Counted from the first letter of the stretch, positions 7,712 through 17,095 are shown. The stretch is DNA of 64,000 nucleotides from Mycolicibacterium canariasense (GCF_002101555.1 NZ_LQOL01000033.1:20378-84377), one strand, 5' to 3'. The notes: a model not told the origin generated them from the letters alone. A program made the numbers and translations.

Positions 7712-9001
7712 TCAGCGGAACTCGCACAGGTGGGTGAGCCGGATCTGCTCGGTGTTCCACACGACCATCTCGTTGTTGCGCACCCCGCAGTGCCCGCCGC
7801 GGACGAACAGCGAGTCGAAGCCGCGGCCCTTGTCGTCCTTACCCGTACGGGAGCGGGACACCAACGCAGAGCCGGAAAGGGTGGTTTCAGAGCGGCATTC
7901 GCGCCCCATCACCACATCGGCCAGGAACATCATCGGGTGTCCGGCCCCTGCTCGGCTGCGCTGACCGGGGGCGCAGCCGATCGCGTAGTTCAGACTTTTG
8001 GTCGACTGGTCCGAGAAGTAGACGCCGTCACCGAACATGCGCCCGGTGGTGTTGTAGGCGCCGGCAGTCGAGGGCGGGCAGATCAGGCCGGTACGCAGGA
8101 TGGAGAGCACGTTTCCGGCGGTGGTGCCGTGCCAGAGGACGCGGCTGTGCTTGAGCGCGGCCTTACGTGCATCCCAGGCCGGTTTCTGCTCATCGCGCAG
8201 TTCCCACACCCGGTGCAGCGTCAGCCGGTTGGCATCGTGCATGGCGTTGCGTGACTTCTCGAAGCGCGCGGCGATCTCGGCGAAACCGGGTTCGCCCTTG
8301 TTGATCTCTACCATGCTGTGCCGGAAGTGAATCGGCTGCGCGTCGGCGGCTGTGTTCGTGGTGGTCGCCGACATGGTGACTGCCGACTCAAGGGCGTCGA
8401 GCAGGTCATCCTGGTCGCGGCACCAGCTGCGTGTGACCCAGTCTGTGGCCCGCACGCTGGCGATCTTCTGCGGGATGAGCGTCAGATAGCTCTCCACGGC
8501 TGGGCGGTCGTAACCCTTGCGCAGGGTGGCCAGTTCGCGCCGGGCGCGGGCGATCTGGGCCAGCGAGACGGGTCCGAGCGCGGTGGTCACTGCACCGGTG
8601 TCGGACACCGCGATCCGGCCGCCGGTGGCGGTGTCGATGGCGTGGCGGTTGGCGCCGATCAGGTGGGAGACCAGATCTGCCGACCCACCCGCCACTCCGA
8701 GCAGCGCAGCTGTCACCAGCTTGTGCAGGTCAGGGCGGTTGGTGGGAGCAGCTGTACCGGCGCGATCGCTGGTGCCGAACTCGACGTAGCCTTTGGCCAA
8801 CTTCTCGTTCCGCTTAGCGGTGAAGCTGTGGTGGCCGGGGTAGACCCGAGACTGGGCTCCAGCACCGACGCGCCCCCATCGAGCCAACGTGTTGCCATCG
8901 GGCAGCTTGGACAGCTCGTAGAACTTGTTGTGGTTGACCCGGGCATCGACCTGAATGAGCATCACTGTTTCCAGTGCGTTTGCCGGTGCTGGGGTGGTCA
9001 T
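7712..9001 (-). CDS. WGR-PARP poly(ADP-ribose) polymerase-like protein
   Basis: 429 aa. Residues about 10-80 form a WGR domain (RWGRVG at 41-46, then a YVEF strand), the DNA-responsive domain of PARPs. The C-terminal 140 residues are a PARP catalytic domain with the H-Y-E triad: His291 in LWHGTT, Tyr328 in GDGVYFS, Glu411 in NNEMVVW. The central helical region may be the PARP regulatory domain. The family transfers ADP-ribose from NAD+ to proteins or DNA ends, usually on DNA damage. ATG at 9001 was chosen because AAGGAG lies upstream. The palindromic operator at 9027-9045 sits directly before it. All catalytic residues are intact. Confidence 0.85.
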   Translation of the reverse strand: MTTPAPANALETVMLIQVDARVNHNKFYELSKLPDGNTLARWGRVGAGAQSRVYPGHHSFTAKRNEKLAKGYVEFGTSDRAGTAAPTNRPDLHKLVTAALLGVAGGSADLVSHLIGANRHAIDTATGGRIAVSDTGAVTTALGPVSLAQIARARRELATLRKGYDRPAVESYLTLIPQKIASVRATDWVTRSWCRDQDDLLDALESAVTMSATTTNTAADAQPIHFRHSMVEINKGEPGFAEIAARFEKSRNAMHDANRLTLHRVWELRDEQKPAWDARKAALKHSRVLWHGTTAGNVLSILRTGLICPPSTAGAYNTTGRMFGDGVYFSDQSTKSLNYAIGCAPGQRSRAGAGHPMMFLADVVMGRECRSETTLSGSALVSRSRTGKDDKGRGFDSLFVRGGHCGVRNNEMVVWNTEQIRLTHLCEFR

Positions 9002-9026
9002 TTCAGCGGTCTCCTTGCTGCCGTCG

Positions 9027-9045
9027 ATTCTCTGTTTTAGAGAAT
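9027..9045. promoter_or_regulatory. Palindromic operator, site 1 (PARP gene)
   Basis: ATTCTCT-GTTTT-AGAGAAT, perfect 7-bp arms, 26 bp before the PARP start. On the minus strand it reads TTGTATTCT, so it overlaps a likely -10 box (TATTCT), as expected for a repressor site. Confidence 0.7.
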
Positions 9046-9164
9046 ACAACAGAGGGGTGACAACCTCCATCGACGCCCACTGGGGACCGGAACTGCTCAC
9101 ATCACAACATCATTCGAAACACGGCAATCGAACGGGTGGGCGCGACGCCCACTCCCCCGTCGCG

Positions 9165-9698
9165 TCAACCGACAGGAAGACCCACTCGCGCGCCGGTCAG
9201 CTCCAGCACATCCTCGAGCGCCGACGCAGCGGAACGGATCAGCTCTGCGCGCGTATCAGTGGGGCCGTCGCTTCGCGCCAGGGCATCGATACGCCCTTTC
9301 GTCTCCTGCACTGCCATCCCCGCCAACCGCAGCGCAGCGGCAGTGTTGGCCCCGCCCACCTTCGCCACTGGCCGGACGCTGCGGGCGTGCAACCACTCCT
9401 GCACATCGGCGTCCAATACCGCCAGCACGCCGGTCGCGGCACCGTTGCGCGGAGCGTCGGCGTTCTTGGCGTCGAGCAGCTCGGCCAACTCGATCAGCCG
9501 GCGGCCATCGGCCACCGGCCAGTTGCCGTCTATCACCTCTCCCACTCCGGCCGGTTGAGCCGGATCAGGAGAGACAACCGCGAGCCCCGGAAGCACGGCG
9601 GCGCCAGGCACATGCGCTTCGCCCGCGCAGCCTGTGAGGCATACCAGAACTGCGGCGATCGCCCATCCCGTGCACGTCGCCTGCCATCGGCTGCTCAT
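9165..9698 (-). CDS. Lipoprotein, helical, unknown function
   Basis: 177 aa from ATG at 9698. Signal peptide with lipobox LTGC (Cys about residue 19). The mature part is Ala-rich and mainly helical, with no further Cys or recognisable motif. A longer in-frame start would bury the signal peptide. It is a third leftward lipoprotein in 3.5 kb, but does not share the C-terminal domain of the other two. Confidence 0.65.
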   Translation of the reverse strand: MSSRWQATCTGWAIAAVLVCLTGCAGEAHVPGAAVLPGLAVVSPDPAQPAGVGEVIDGNWPVADGRRLIELAELLDAKNADAPRNGAATGVLAVLDADVQEWLHARSVRPVAKVGGANTAAALRLAGMAVQETKGRIDALARSDGPTDTRAELIRSAASALEDVLELTGARVGLPVG

Positions 9699-9852
9699 CA
9701 CGCAAACCCCCCGGAGTGTTCGTTCCTCAGAAATTTCGGCACGTAGGCCACCGCGTAACCGCGGCGTGTAGCTGGTCCGCCTGGGCGCCACACGCTGCGG
9801 GTCCGGTCAGCAGCGGAGGTGAAGCGTAGACCGGCCCGGCGACAGGCCGATG

Positions 9853-10206
9853 CTAGAACGTGAAGTCATAGAACTCATCACGGGCGCCAATCATGAGCAC
9901 AGCACCTTTGCGCATCGGTTCGCCTTTACGCACCCAATTACCGTTGCGGCGCAGCGTGTAGATGTCGCTCCGCGCGTCAGGATCGGGGGTGTATTCGTAG
10001 CGCTGGCCGCCGTCGGTCGGACCGCCACCGTCCACTCGGCGGGCGAGGTCGCGCTGGACGCCCACCTCCTGGCCGTCCCCCGATACCGACACCACCGTTG
10101 CGGCATGGCGATCGGTCCAGCTCAGCATCGTCGCTCCGATGCCGACTTCGGGGCGATGACTGCGCGAACCAGCGGCGACCAGGTTACTCAGGCTTCCGAA
10201 CTGCAT
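9853..10206 (-). CDS. Hypothetical 117-aa protein under the palindromic operator
   Basis: Soluble, beta-rich protein. The second half (YEYTPDPDARSDIYTLRRNG, then MRKGAVLMIGARDEFYDFTF) looks like a small barrel. No known motif. The palindrome at 10224-10242 lies 18 bp before the ATG, so it shares the control of the PARP and rIIA-like genes. Confidence 0.65.
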   Translation of the reverse strand: MQFGSLSNLVAAGSRSHRPEVGIGATMLSWTDRHAATVVSVSGDGQEVGVQRDLARRVDGGGPTDGGQRYEYTPDPDARSDIYTLRRNGNWVRKGEPMRKGAVLMIGARDEFYDFTF

Positions 10207-10223
10207 ACTTACTCCCCCGTAGA

Positions 10224-10242
10224 ATTCTCTATTTTAGAGACT
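10224..10242. promoter_or_regulatory. Palindromic operator, site 2
   Basis: ATTCTCT-ATTTT-AGAGACT, one mismatch in the arms. It lies between the leftward 117-aa gene and the rightward 533-aa gene. A TAAAAT -10 is readable leftward inside it. Confidence 0.65.
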
Positions 10243-10379
10243 GTCACACCGGCGAGCGGTACACAACACGCCGAAGAGCGCCGCACCGCTGAGCAACGTT
10301 GACGCCGACCCTCCGCGCTACCGTGCGCCGGAGGGGACCGTTCCCCGCCTACATCACCTCACCGACGGAGGAGAAGCCC

Positions 10380-11981
10380 ATGTGCCGCATCGGAGGCCGC
10401 CGCTGCCCACGACACCGATCCGCCCAGCGTGACCGTGAACGCCGAGTCGCCATGCGGACCTACCGCGCCGATGTCAGCGCTGCTGCTGCTGCTGCCGAAG
10501 TAGCTGGACCACACACGCTCGAAGTGATTGCCACGGCGCCCACCTCGGCGCTGGCCGCTTTGGCCACCGAACTGGGGCTGAACCCGCACACCATCTCCAC
10601 TGTGTCCCCCGCGGCCCGTGTGAATCACGACATCGCCACGACACTGCGCGCGTTCACCGCTGCGCGCAAGGCCGACCTCGCCGAATCCGCTGCGACCGTG
10701 GCCGCGACTGTCACGTCCTCGACTACGGGAAGTTTGCCAGTGCGGGTGCCGGCCCCCGGACAGGAGCCGTCGGTCGCCGTGCTGGCCAAGGTCGAGCTGG
10801 ACACGTTCGCCGCACCCAACCTGGCCGCGCAGATCAACGGTGCCGGCGGACCGCATGCCAGCGCAGACGAACTCGACGCCGTCGATGCCGAGGTCGCCGA
10901 CAAGCGTCGGCACTACACCGGCCTGTGCGTCGCCGCGGCCCGTGCTCAGCGCCGCGATGTCGACCCCGACGAGCTGCAGAGCTGGCGCGACCACGAGGCG
11001 GCCGCGCTCGCCGAAGCCGAAGGCCCTGGCCAGTCAACATCGCAGTCAACCTCGCGCTCAAAGTCACGCTCAAAACCCCGATCACATGTCGACTTCCGCA
11101 CCGTCGACGGCGATGAACTCTCCCTGCCACTGAGCAACGTGCGTGAAGTAACCGCCGCCTACGGCCGTCTCACAGGCACCACCGACATCGGAGCGACCCA
11201 CTTCGCCGACCCGGACGCCGCCGATGCTGCAACGGCTTTCGCCGCTCACCTCGGAAACTGCTACACCCCCGCCGAGGCGATCGGCGCCGACAACTGGAAC
11301 AGCTATCTCACTCGCGCCAAAGGGGACATCGAAACAGCACGTCACGCGGTCGCTGAGGATGCTCTCGAACTGTCGGAATCCGCCGCGCTGAGCTATCTCA
11401 CTCGGCTTCCCAGTGATGATCCGAAACATCGCCCACTCGAGTACCGCAACTCCCGCGGCCTGGACAAGGTGTGTTCCCCTGATCTGGCACACCGCATCGA
11501 GGTGGTCGCCAACGGCTGGATGGCCGACACCGGCGCGGCGTGGGCGGAGTTGCCGGCCGCAGACCCCGGGCCCCGCCGGATTCTGATGGACACACTGCTC
11601 GAACCGCGCCACATCATCACCGGCGACCCGTTCGATCACTACGACCTTCCCACAGGCGTCCCCGGATCGGGCGGCGTCTACGGCCCCGAACAAGGTGCCG
11701 TCGAAGAGATCTCACGCGGGGTGCGCGAGCTGCGCAACAGCTCTGCACCGGTCGCCGAGGCCGTCGCCGATGCCATCTGCGAAGCCGCTCACCGCACGCG
11801 GGAGTTGCCGTCCGGGACGCTGGCCCAGCGCACCGAGCGGCAGTGGCGGCTGGTGGAGCTGGCCGAGGCCGCCGAGCGGATGGCACTGGACCCGGACAAC
11901 ATCAAAGACGTGACAGTGGTGCCGTTCGACGACCCCAACCAGATGGCGCTCTTCGATGGCGACGCCCAGGGCGCGGCATGA
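10380..11981 (+). CDS. 533-aa protein of unknown function
   Basis: ATG at 10380 with GGAGGAG upstream. The first 12 residues (MCRIGGRRCPRH) hold a Cys-x7-Cys-x2-His cluster of a type seen at the N-terminus of several actinophage and plasmid proteins. Then comes a long Ala/Asp-rich helical region. A Ser/Arg/Gln low-complexity stretch (about 218-240, SQSTSRSKSRSKPRS) separates it from a C-terminal half with many Arg-Glu pairs. No catalytic motif is visible. It immediately precedes the topoisomerase genes and may be transcribed with them. Function unknown. Confidence 0.65.
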   Translation: MCRIGGRRCPRHRSAQRDRERRVAMRTYRADVSAAAAAAEVAGPHTLEVIATAPTSALAALATELGLNPHTISTVSPAARVNHDIATTLRAFTAARKADLAESAATVAATVTSSTTGSLPVRVPAPGQEPSVAVLAKVELDTFAAPNLAAQINGAGGPHASADELDAVDAEVADKRRHYTGLCVAAARAQRRDVDPDELQSWRDHEAAALAEAEGPGQSTSQSTSRSKSRSKPRSHVDFRTVDGDELSLPLSNVREVTAAYGRLTGTTDIGATHFADPDAADAATAFAAHLGNCYTPAEAIGADNWNSYLTRAKGDIETARHAVAEDALELSESAALSYLTRLPSDDPKHRPLEYRNSRGLDKVCSPDLAHRIEVVANGWMADTGAAWAELPAADPGPRRILMDTLLEPRHIITGDPFDHYDLPTGVPGSGGVYGPEQGAVEEISRGVRELRNSSAPVAEAVADAICEAAHRTRELPSGTLAQRTERQWRLVELAEAAERMALDPDNIKDVTVVPFDDPNQMALFDGDAQGAA

Positions 11982-12077
11982 CCGGCGTGTCCTCGCGGCG
12001 CAGGCTGCCCGGCACCAGCACGACTGGCATGGTGCCCACCACCGCTGACACACGTTGACTGGGAAGGACTACCGCAG

Positions 12078-14111
12078 GTGAGCTACACCGCCTCCGACAT
12101 CACCGAACTCGACGACGTACAGCACACGCGGCTGCGCCCGGCGGTGAACCTCGGCCTCGACGCCCTCAACACCGCGCTGCGCGAGCTGGTCGACAACGCC
12201 ATCGAAGAGGTCTCCGTGCCGAGCCATGGCGGATCGACGGTGACAATCACCCTGCACGCTGACGGCTCGGTAACCGTCGCCGATGACGGTCGCGGGCTGC
12301 CTGTCGATTCCGACCCGGTCACAGGAAAGAACGGCATCGTCAAGACCCTCGGCACCGCTCGGGCCGGCGGCAAGTTCTCTGCTCATGCCGACGCGGCGGC
12401 CACCGGCGCTGGCCTCAACGGCATCGGTGCCGCAGCTGCGGTGTTCATCTCCAAGCGCGCGGATGTGACCGTACACCGCGACGGAAAGGTGTATCTACAG
12501 AGCTTCGGCGGCGGCTACCCTGGTGTGTTTTCGGGCACCGGTTTCGACCCGGACGCCGATTTCCTGCGTGTCGATACCCAGAAGTTGCGCGGCAGCGGAA
12601 CCGCGGAACACACCGGCCACGGAACCGCGGTGCGCATCCTGTTCGACACGGCAGTCGCGCCGGACTGCTCCATCGACATCGCCGAGGTGTTGCTGCGGGC
12701 CCACGCCGCGGCGCGCATGTCCCCCGGTGTGCGCTTGCGCGTCCTCGACGCAGGCTGGCCGCTGGGCGAGATTCCGCAGGCGCTCGTCGCACCGTTCGAT
12801 GGCCCGTGGGGCACCGATGCGCTGCTGGACCTCATGTGCACCGCGTCAGGCGGCGTGCGGCCCGATCCCCGCATGACGATCGAGGGACGCGGCGACTATA
12901 CGACCGGTCGCGGGTCGACACCGTTCCGGTGGTCGTTGACCGCCGGTCCCACCGAGCCGCCCGTCGTGTCCGCCTTCTGCAACACCGTGCGCACCGCCAA
13001 CGGCGGCTCACACCTGTCAGCAGCCGTGAAGGGAATCTCCGAAGGGCTGGCCGACCGCGCGTCGCGCATACGCGACCTCGGTCTGGCCAAAGGCGAAGAC
13101 GGCCCCGAAGCGCAGGATTTCGTCGCGGTCACATCACTGGCCGTGGACACCCGCGCCCCCGACGTGGCCTGGGATTCGCAGGCCAAGACTGCCGTTTCGT
13201 CGCGCTCGCTGAATCTGGCCATGGCGCCCGATGTTGCCCGCGCCGTAGCGGTGTGGGCGGCCAATCCCGCCAACATGCCGGCCATCACGGTGTGGGCGAA
13301 GATGGCATTGGAGGTCGCCCGCGCACGCCGCAGCGCCGAAGGCGCCAAGGCCCGATCCCGCGCCGCATCGAAAGCCAAGGGGCTGGGCACCAACCTGTCA
13401 TTGCCGGCCAAGCTGCTGCCCAGCCGCGAAAGCGGTCGCGGCAGCGGCGCCGAACTGTTCATCTGCGAGGGCGACTCCGCACTCGGCACCGTCAAAGCTG
13501 CGCGTGACGCCACGTTCCAGGCGGCGTTCCCGTTGAAAGGCAAGCCGCCCAACACGTTCGGCTGGACTGCGGCCAAGGCGCGCAGCAAAGACGAGTTCGA
13601 CGCGATCGAGCGAATTCTCGGCTGCGGGGTGCGCGATCGCTGCGATCCCGAGGAGTGCCGCTATGACCGCATCCTGTTCGCCTCCGACGCCGATCCCGAC
13701 GGCGGCAACATCAACTCCAGCTTGATCTCGATGTTCCTGGACTTCTACCGGCCACTGGTGGCCGCCGGCATGGTGTACGTGACGATGCCGCCGCTGTTCG
13801 TGGTCTCCGACGGAACCCGCCGCATCTACTGCCAGGACGAAGCCGAACGTGATGAAGCCGTGGCCGCACTGCGCACAACGTCCAGGGGCAAAGTCGAAGT
13901 GCAGCGCAACAAAGGCCTGGGCGAGATGAACGCCGACGACTTCTGGAACACCGTGCTGGACCCCACACAGCGCAGCGTCATCCGCATCCACCCCGACGCC
14001 ACGGCTGCGGACCTGCACCACGTGCTGTTCGGAGGACCGCCGGAAGGCCGCCGCGACTGGATGGCGGCAGCAGCGGCCCGGATCGACACCGCCGCACTGG
14101 ATCTCGACTAA
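12078..14111 (+). CDS. Type IIA topoisomerase ATPase subunit (GyrB/ParE-like)
   Basis: 677 aa, GTG start. The GHKL ATPase motifs are clear: ELVDNAIEE (N-box), VADDGRGLP, and TGAGLNGIGAAAA (G-box). The transducer region follows. The Toprim domain has EGDSALG, SDADPDGGNI and QRNKGLGEM, the metal-binding and strand-cleavage residues of GyrB/ParE. Together with the next gene it should form an A2B2 enzyme that passes one duplex through another using ATP. Mycobacterial chromosomes carry gyrase but no canonical topo IV; M. smegmatis is known to have an extra atypical type II enzyme (TopoNM). Whether this pair is its relative needs a tree. Confidence 0.87.
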   Translation: MSYTASDITELDDVQHTRLRPAVNLGLDALNTALRELVDNAIEEVSVPSHGGSTVTITLHADGSVTVADDGRGLPVDSDPVTGKNGIVKTLGTARAGGKFSAHADAAATGAGLNGIGAAAAVFISKRADVTVHRDGKVYLQSFGGGYPGVFSGTGFDPDADFLRVDTQKLRGSGTAEHTGHGTAVRILFDTAVAPDCSIDIAEVLLRAHAAARMSPGVRLRVLDAGWPLGEIPQALVAPFDGPWGTDALLDLMCTASGGVRPDPRMTIEGRGDYTTGRGSTPFRWSLTAGPTEPPVVSAFCNTVRTANGGSHLSAAVKGISEGLADRASRIRDLGLAKGEDGPEAQDFVAVTSLAVDTRAPDVAWDSQAKTAVSSRSLNLAMAPDVARAVAVWAANPANMPAITVWAKMALEVARARRSAEGAKARSRAASKAKGLGTNLSLPAKLLPSRESGRGSGAELFICEGDSALGTVKAARDATFQAAFPLKGKPPNTFGWTAAKARSKDEFDAIERILGCGVRDRCDPEECRYDRILFASDADPDGGNINSSLISMFLDFYRPLVAAGMVYVTMPPLFVVSDGTRRIYCQDEAERDEAVAALRTTSRGKVEVQRNKGLGEMNADDFWNTVLDPTQRSVIRIHPDATAADLHHVLFGGPPEGRRDWMAAAAARIDTAALDLD

Positions 14112-14126
14112 GGAGCCGTCACAACC

Positions 14127-16265
14127 GTGAGCACCACACTTGAGCAGAACCCGGATCTGGTCCACGACCAGTCAGCCGAGGACTACTGGAACCGCTACCA
14201 GCTCAGTTTCGCGCTGTACAGCGTCAGCGACCGCGCGATCCCCTCGGCCTACGACGGCCTCAAGCCTGGCCAGCGCCGACTGCTGTACCAGATGTTCTCC
14301 TCGAACCTGTTGCCCGGAAACAAGCCTCAGAAGTCATCGAAAGTCTGCTCCGCTGTCACCGGCAACCTTCACCCGCATGGCGGTGCGGCGATGTACGGCG
14401 CAGCGGCGCTGCTGGCCGCAGAGTTTCAGCGCGTCAAGATCATCGACGGACAGGGCGCATTCCCGCGCATTCAGGGCGACATTCCCGCGGCCGACCGCTA
14501 CACCGAGATGCGGCTGTCAGCCGCCGGCGCGGCACTGACTGCGGAATTGTCCGACCATGCGGTGCCGATGGTGTCGACGTTCGACGGCGAATGGACCGAG
14601 CCCGTGGTCCTGCCGGCACGTTTCCCGGTGCTGCTGTGCAACGGCGCGGTAGGCATTGCCGAAGGCTGGGCGACCAAGGTTCCGGCACACAATCCGCGGC
14701 AGGTGATGGCCGCGTGCCGGGCACTGCTGGCCGACCCGGACCTCTCCGATGACGCGCTGATGGAACTCCTGCCGGGCCCCGACTGGGGCTGCGGAGCCTC
14801 GGTGGTCGGCTCGACGGGCCTGCGGGAGTACGTGACCACTGGACGCGGCTCATTCACCGTGCGCGGATCCCTGACCGTGGAGGGCCGCAATGTGGTGATC
14901 ACCGAACTGCCGCCGGGCGTGGCCAGCTCCACCGTGCAGGAACGCATCCGCGCACTCGTCGACAGTGGCGAGCTGCCCGGCGTGGCGGACCTGTCAGATC
15001 TGACCGACCGGCGCAACGGCCTGCGGATCGTCGTCAGCGCCAAGCGGGGACATGACCCGGCCGACGTGGCGACTGCGCTGCTGTCACTCACACCGCTGGA
15101 GTCAACGTTCGCCGCGAGCCTGGTTGCGCTCGACGAGAACCGGGTGCCGCGGTGGTGGTCCGTGCGCGAGCTGGTGGCGTCATTCCTGTCGCTGCGCGAC
15201 TCGGTGGTGGTGCGCCGGAGCGAGCACCGCCTGGAGAAGGTCGCCGCGCGCCGGCATGTGGTGGCCGGCCTGTTGTCGGTGCACGTCGACATCGACGCGG
15301 CAGTGGCGGTCATCCGCGGATCCGACACTGTCGACGCCGCTCGCGATGGGCTGTGCGCGCGGTTCGGCATCGATTCCGGACAGGCCGATCACGTGCTGGC
15401 GATGCAGCTGCGGCGCCTGACCAGGCTCGACGTTCTGGAGTTGCAGACCGAGGCCGACCGGCTCGCGGCTGAGGCAGCGCGGTTGGAGCTGCTGGTGTCC
15501 TCCCCTGTGGCGCGTCGCGCCGTCATCGACGCTGAACTCGTCGAGACCGCGAAGTTGTTCGATGGGCCTGAGTTCGATCGACGAACCCGTCTCGAGTTCG
15601 ATGCGGTGCCGGTCTCCGGTCACAGCGGCGACGAGGACGGCCCCCGCGAACGCAAGCTCAACCCGAACTGGCGTCTCGATGACCGAGGTGTCTTCTCCGA
15701 CAGCCACGGCGATCTTCTCAGCGGCGGCACCGGGTGGGCCGTGTGGTCAGATGGCCGAGTCAAGTTCACGACGGGCGCCGGCCTGCCGACCAAGATCCGC
15801 GACATGCCGGTGGCCCCGGACATCACCGGGCTGCTGTGCTCGGGGGTGCTGCCCGAGGGGGTGCATCTGGCGCTGGTCACCCGGTACGGCAAGGTGCTGC
15901 GGATCGACCCGGGGACGGTGAATTCCCAGGGTGCGGCAGGTAATGGCGTGGCGGGGATGCGGCTGAGCGCCGAGGATGTCGACGACGCGGTGATCGCCGC
16001 ACTGCCGATCCGCGACTCGGCTGGCGCGGCGCTGCTGTCGACTTCGGAGAAGGGCTGGAAAGTCACTGCGTGCACTGACATCCCGGTGAAAGGCCGCGGC
16101 GGGGGCGGAGTGGGTTTCCATCCGTTCGTCTCCGGGGAAAAGACCTTGGTCTCGGTGCAGGTTTCGGCCGCCGGGTTCGTCCGCGATGGAAAGGCGGTAC
16201 GCGCCCAGCCCCGCGCCAAGGCGACCGTGAAGGGAGTCCCTACCGGTGTCGAACCCGCGAACTGA
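14127..16265 (+). CDS. Type IIA topoisomerase DNA-cleaving subunit (GyrA/ParC-like)
   Basis: 712 aa; GTG at 14127 preceded by AAGGAG and 15 bp after the B subunit. The breakage-reunion domain includes LKPGQRRLLYQMF, NLHPHGGAAMY and the active-site Tyr125 in AADRYTEMRL. The C-terminal third (from about 500) is a beta-pinwheel-like region but has no classical GyrA box; the nearest is KGRGGGGVG near residue 660. Without a GyrA box the enzyme should decatenate or relax rather than supercoil (family knowledge). Likely used for replication or partition of this large element, or to escape gyrase-directed host factors. Confidence 0.87.
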   Translation: MSTTLEQNPDLVHDQSAEDYWNRYQLSFALYSVSDRAIPSAYDGLKPGQRRLLYQMFSSNLLPGNKPQKSSKVCSAVTGNLHPHGGAAMYGAAALLAAEFQRVKIIDGQGAFPRIQGDIPAADRYTEMRLSAAGAALTAELSDHAVPMVSTFDGEWTEPVVLPARFPVLLCNGAVGIAEGWATKVPAHNPRQVMAACRALLADPDLSDDALMELLPGPDWGCGASVVGSTGLREYVTTGRGSFTVRGSLTVEGRNVVITELPPGVASSTVQERIRALVDSGELPGVADLSDLTDRRNGLRIVVSAKRGHDPADVATALLSLTPLESTFAASLVALDENRVPRWWSVRELVASFLSLRDSVVVRRSEHRLEKVAARRHVVAGLLSVHVDIDAAVAVIRGSDTVDAARDGLCARFGIDSGQADHVLAMQLRRLTRLDVLELQTEADRLAAEAARLELLVSSPVARRAVIDAELVETAKLFDGPEFDRRTRLEFDAVPVSGHSGDEDGPRERKLNPNWRLDDRGVFSDSHGDLLSGGTGWAVWSDGRVKFTTGAGLPTKIRDMPVAPDITGLLCSGVLPEGVHLALVTRYGKVLRIDPGTVNSQGAAGNGVAGMRLSAEDVDDAVIAALPIRDSAGAALLSTSEKGWKVTACTDIPVKGRGGGGVGFHPFVSGEKTLVSVQVSAAGFVRDGKAVRAQPRAKATVKGVPTGVEPAN

Positions 16266-16289
16266 CGAGTATCCCGGCGGGAGAGTGAC

Positions 16290-17063
16290 GTGACCCGCGC
16301 AGGTAGCGGCGGCCGCATTCGCCCAATTCTCGGCCCTCGCCGGGGATTGGCCGCCGCGGTGCTCTCGATGGCGGTGCTGCTGGCCGCCGCACCGACGGCG
16401 CACGCGGAGTCTACGATCGCTGCGCTCACCGATGAGGCGTTCGCGTTGCAGGCCGCCGGCGACTCGATCGGCGCCCAGGCCGCCGTAGACCAGCTTCCGG
16501 TCGAGCATGCACGCCGCACCGCCGCGGTGATGGGTGATGTCGCGCAGGCGCTGAGCTTCCCGCTCACCGACCGGGTTCCGGTGGGCATCGCGCCGGGGTC
16601 CGTGGTCGTCGTGCTCGGGTTCGGACTGCTCGATGACGGCGGTCTGCGCCCCATCTTGGTCGAGCGACTGGAGAAAGGCCTGGCAGTCGCCGCCGCTTAC
16701 CCGCACATGCCGGTGGTGGTCTCCGGCGGCAATCCCCGCGGCGGGCGGACCGAGGCCGAAGCGATGGCAGCCTGGCTCATCGACCGCGGCCTAGATCCTC
16801 TACGGATACACCAGGAGTCGACCTCGGTGTCCACGGCCACGAACGCATTGCAGACCGCCGAGCTGCTTCGCATCGCCGGTCTGGGCTCCGGTGCGGTGCT
16901 GGTTACCTCGTCGAATCACCTACGCCGCTCGGTCGCGGATTTTCTCACCGCGGGGATCACGCTGCAGGCGGTGCTGGCTGCTGATGGCGCTGCCCATGGA
17001 CCGCCGAGCCCGCAGGAGCTGTCGGGAATCTACGCGGATGCCCGTTCGGTGGCGGGGATCTAG
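16290..17063 (+). CDS. Exported DUF218 (YdcF/SanA-like) protein
   Basis: 257 aa, GTG start 24 bp after the topoisomerase. N-terminal signal peptide ending APTAHA. DUF218 motifs follow: VVVVLGFGLLDDGG, MPVVVSGGNPRGGRTEAEAM, QESTSVSTATNA, and VTSSNHLRRSVADF. The family is linked to envelope polysaccharide or vancomycin-barrier functions, and the fold resembles nucleotide-binding Rossmann proteins. Here it is probably periplasmic. It is the last gene of the topoisomerase group before an operator-controlled gene train. Confidence 0.75.
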   Translation: MTRAGSGGRIRPILGPRRGLAAAVLSMAVLLAAAPTAHAESTIAALTDEAFALQAAGDSIGAQAAVDQLPVEHARRTAAVMGDVAQALSFPLTDRVPVGIAPGSVVVVLGFGLLDDGGLRPILVERLEKGLAVAAAYPHMPVVVSGGNPRGGRTEAEAMAAWLIDRGLDPLRIHQESTSVSTATNALQTAELLRIAGLGSGAVLVTSSNHLRRSVADFLTAGITLQAVLAADGAAHGPPSPQELSGIYADARSVAGI

Positions 17064-17095
17064 CACCCGGTTCGCCCCTGTCGGCTCGTCACGCT

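Noticed and set aside
9027..9045. Palindrome as a mycobacterial SOS (LexA) box
   Set aside because: Mycobacterial SOS boxes read TCGAAC-N4-GTTCGA. The arms and spacing here differ, and all five copies keep the ATTCTCT-type arm.
11978..12058. 26-codon frame overlapping the stop of the 533-aa gene
   Set aside because: ATGA overlap is present but the peptide is Ser/Thr/Arg low-complexity with no ribosome site; likely chance.
15620..16706. Overlapping minus-strand frames of 344 and 319 aa opposite the GyrA-like gene
   Set aside because: Both are shadows of the topoisomerase and DUF218 genes, with Arg/Ser/Thr-rich sequence typical of antisense frames.
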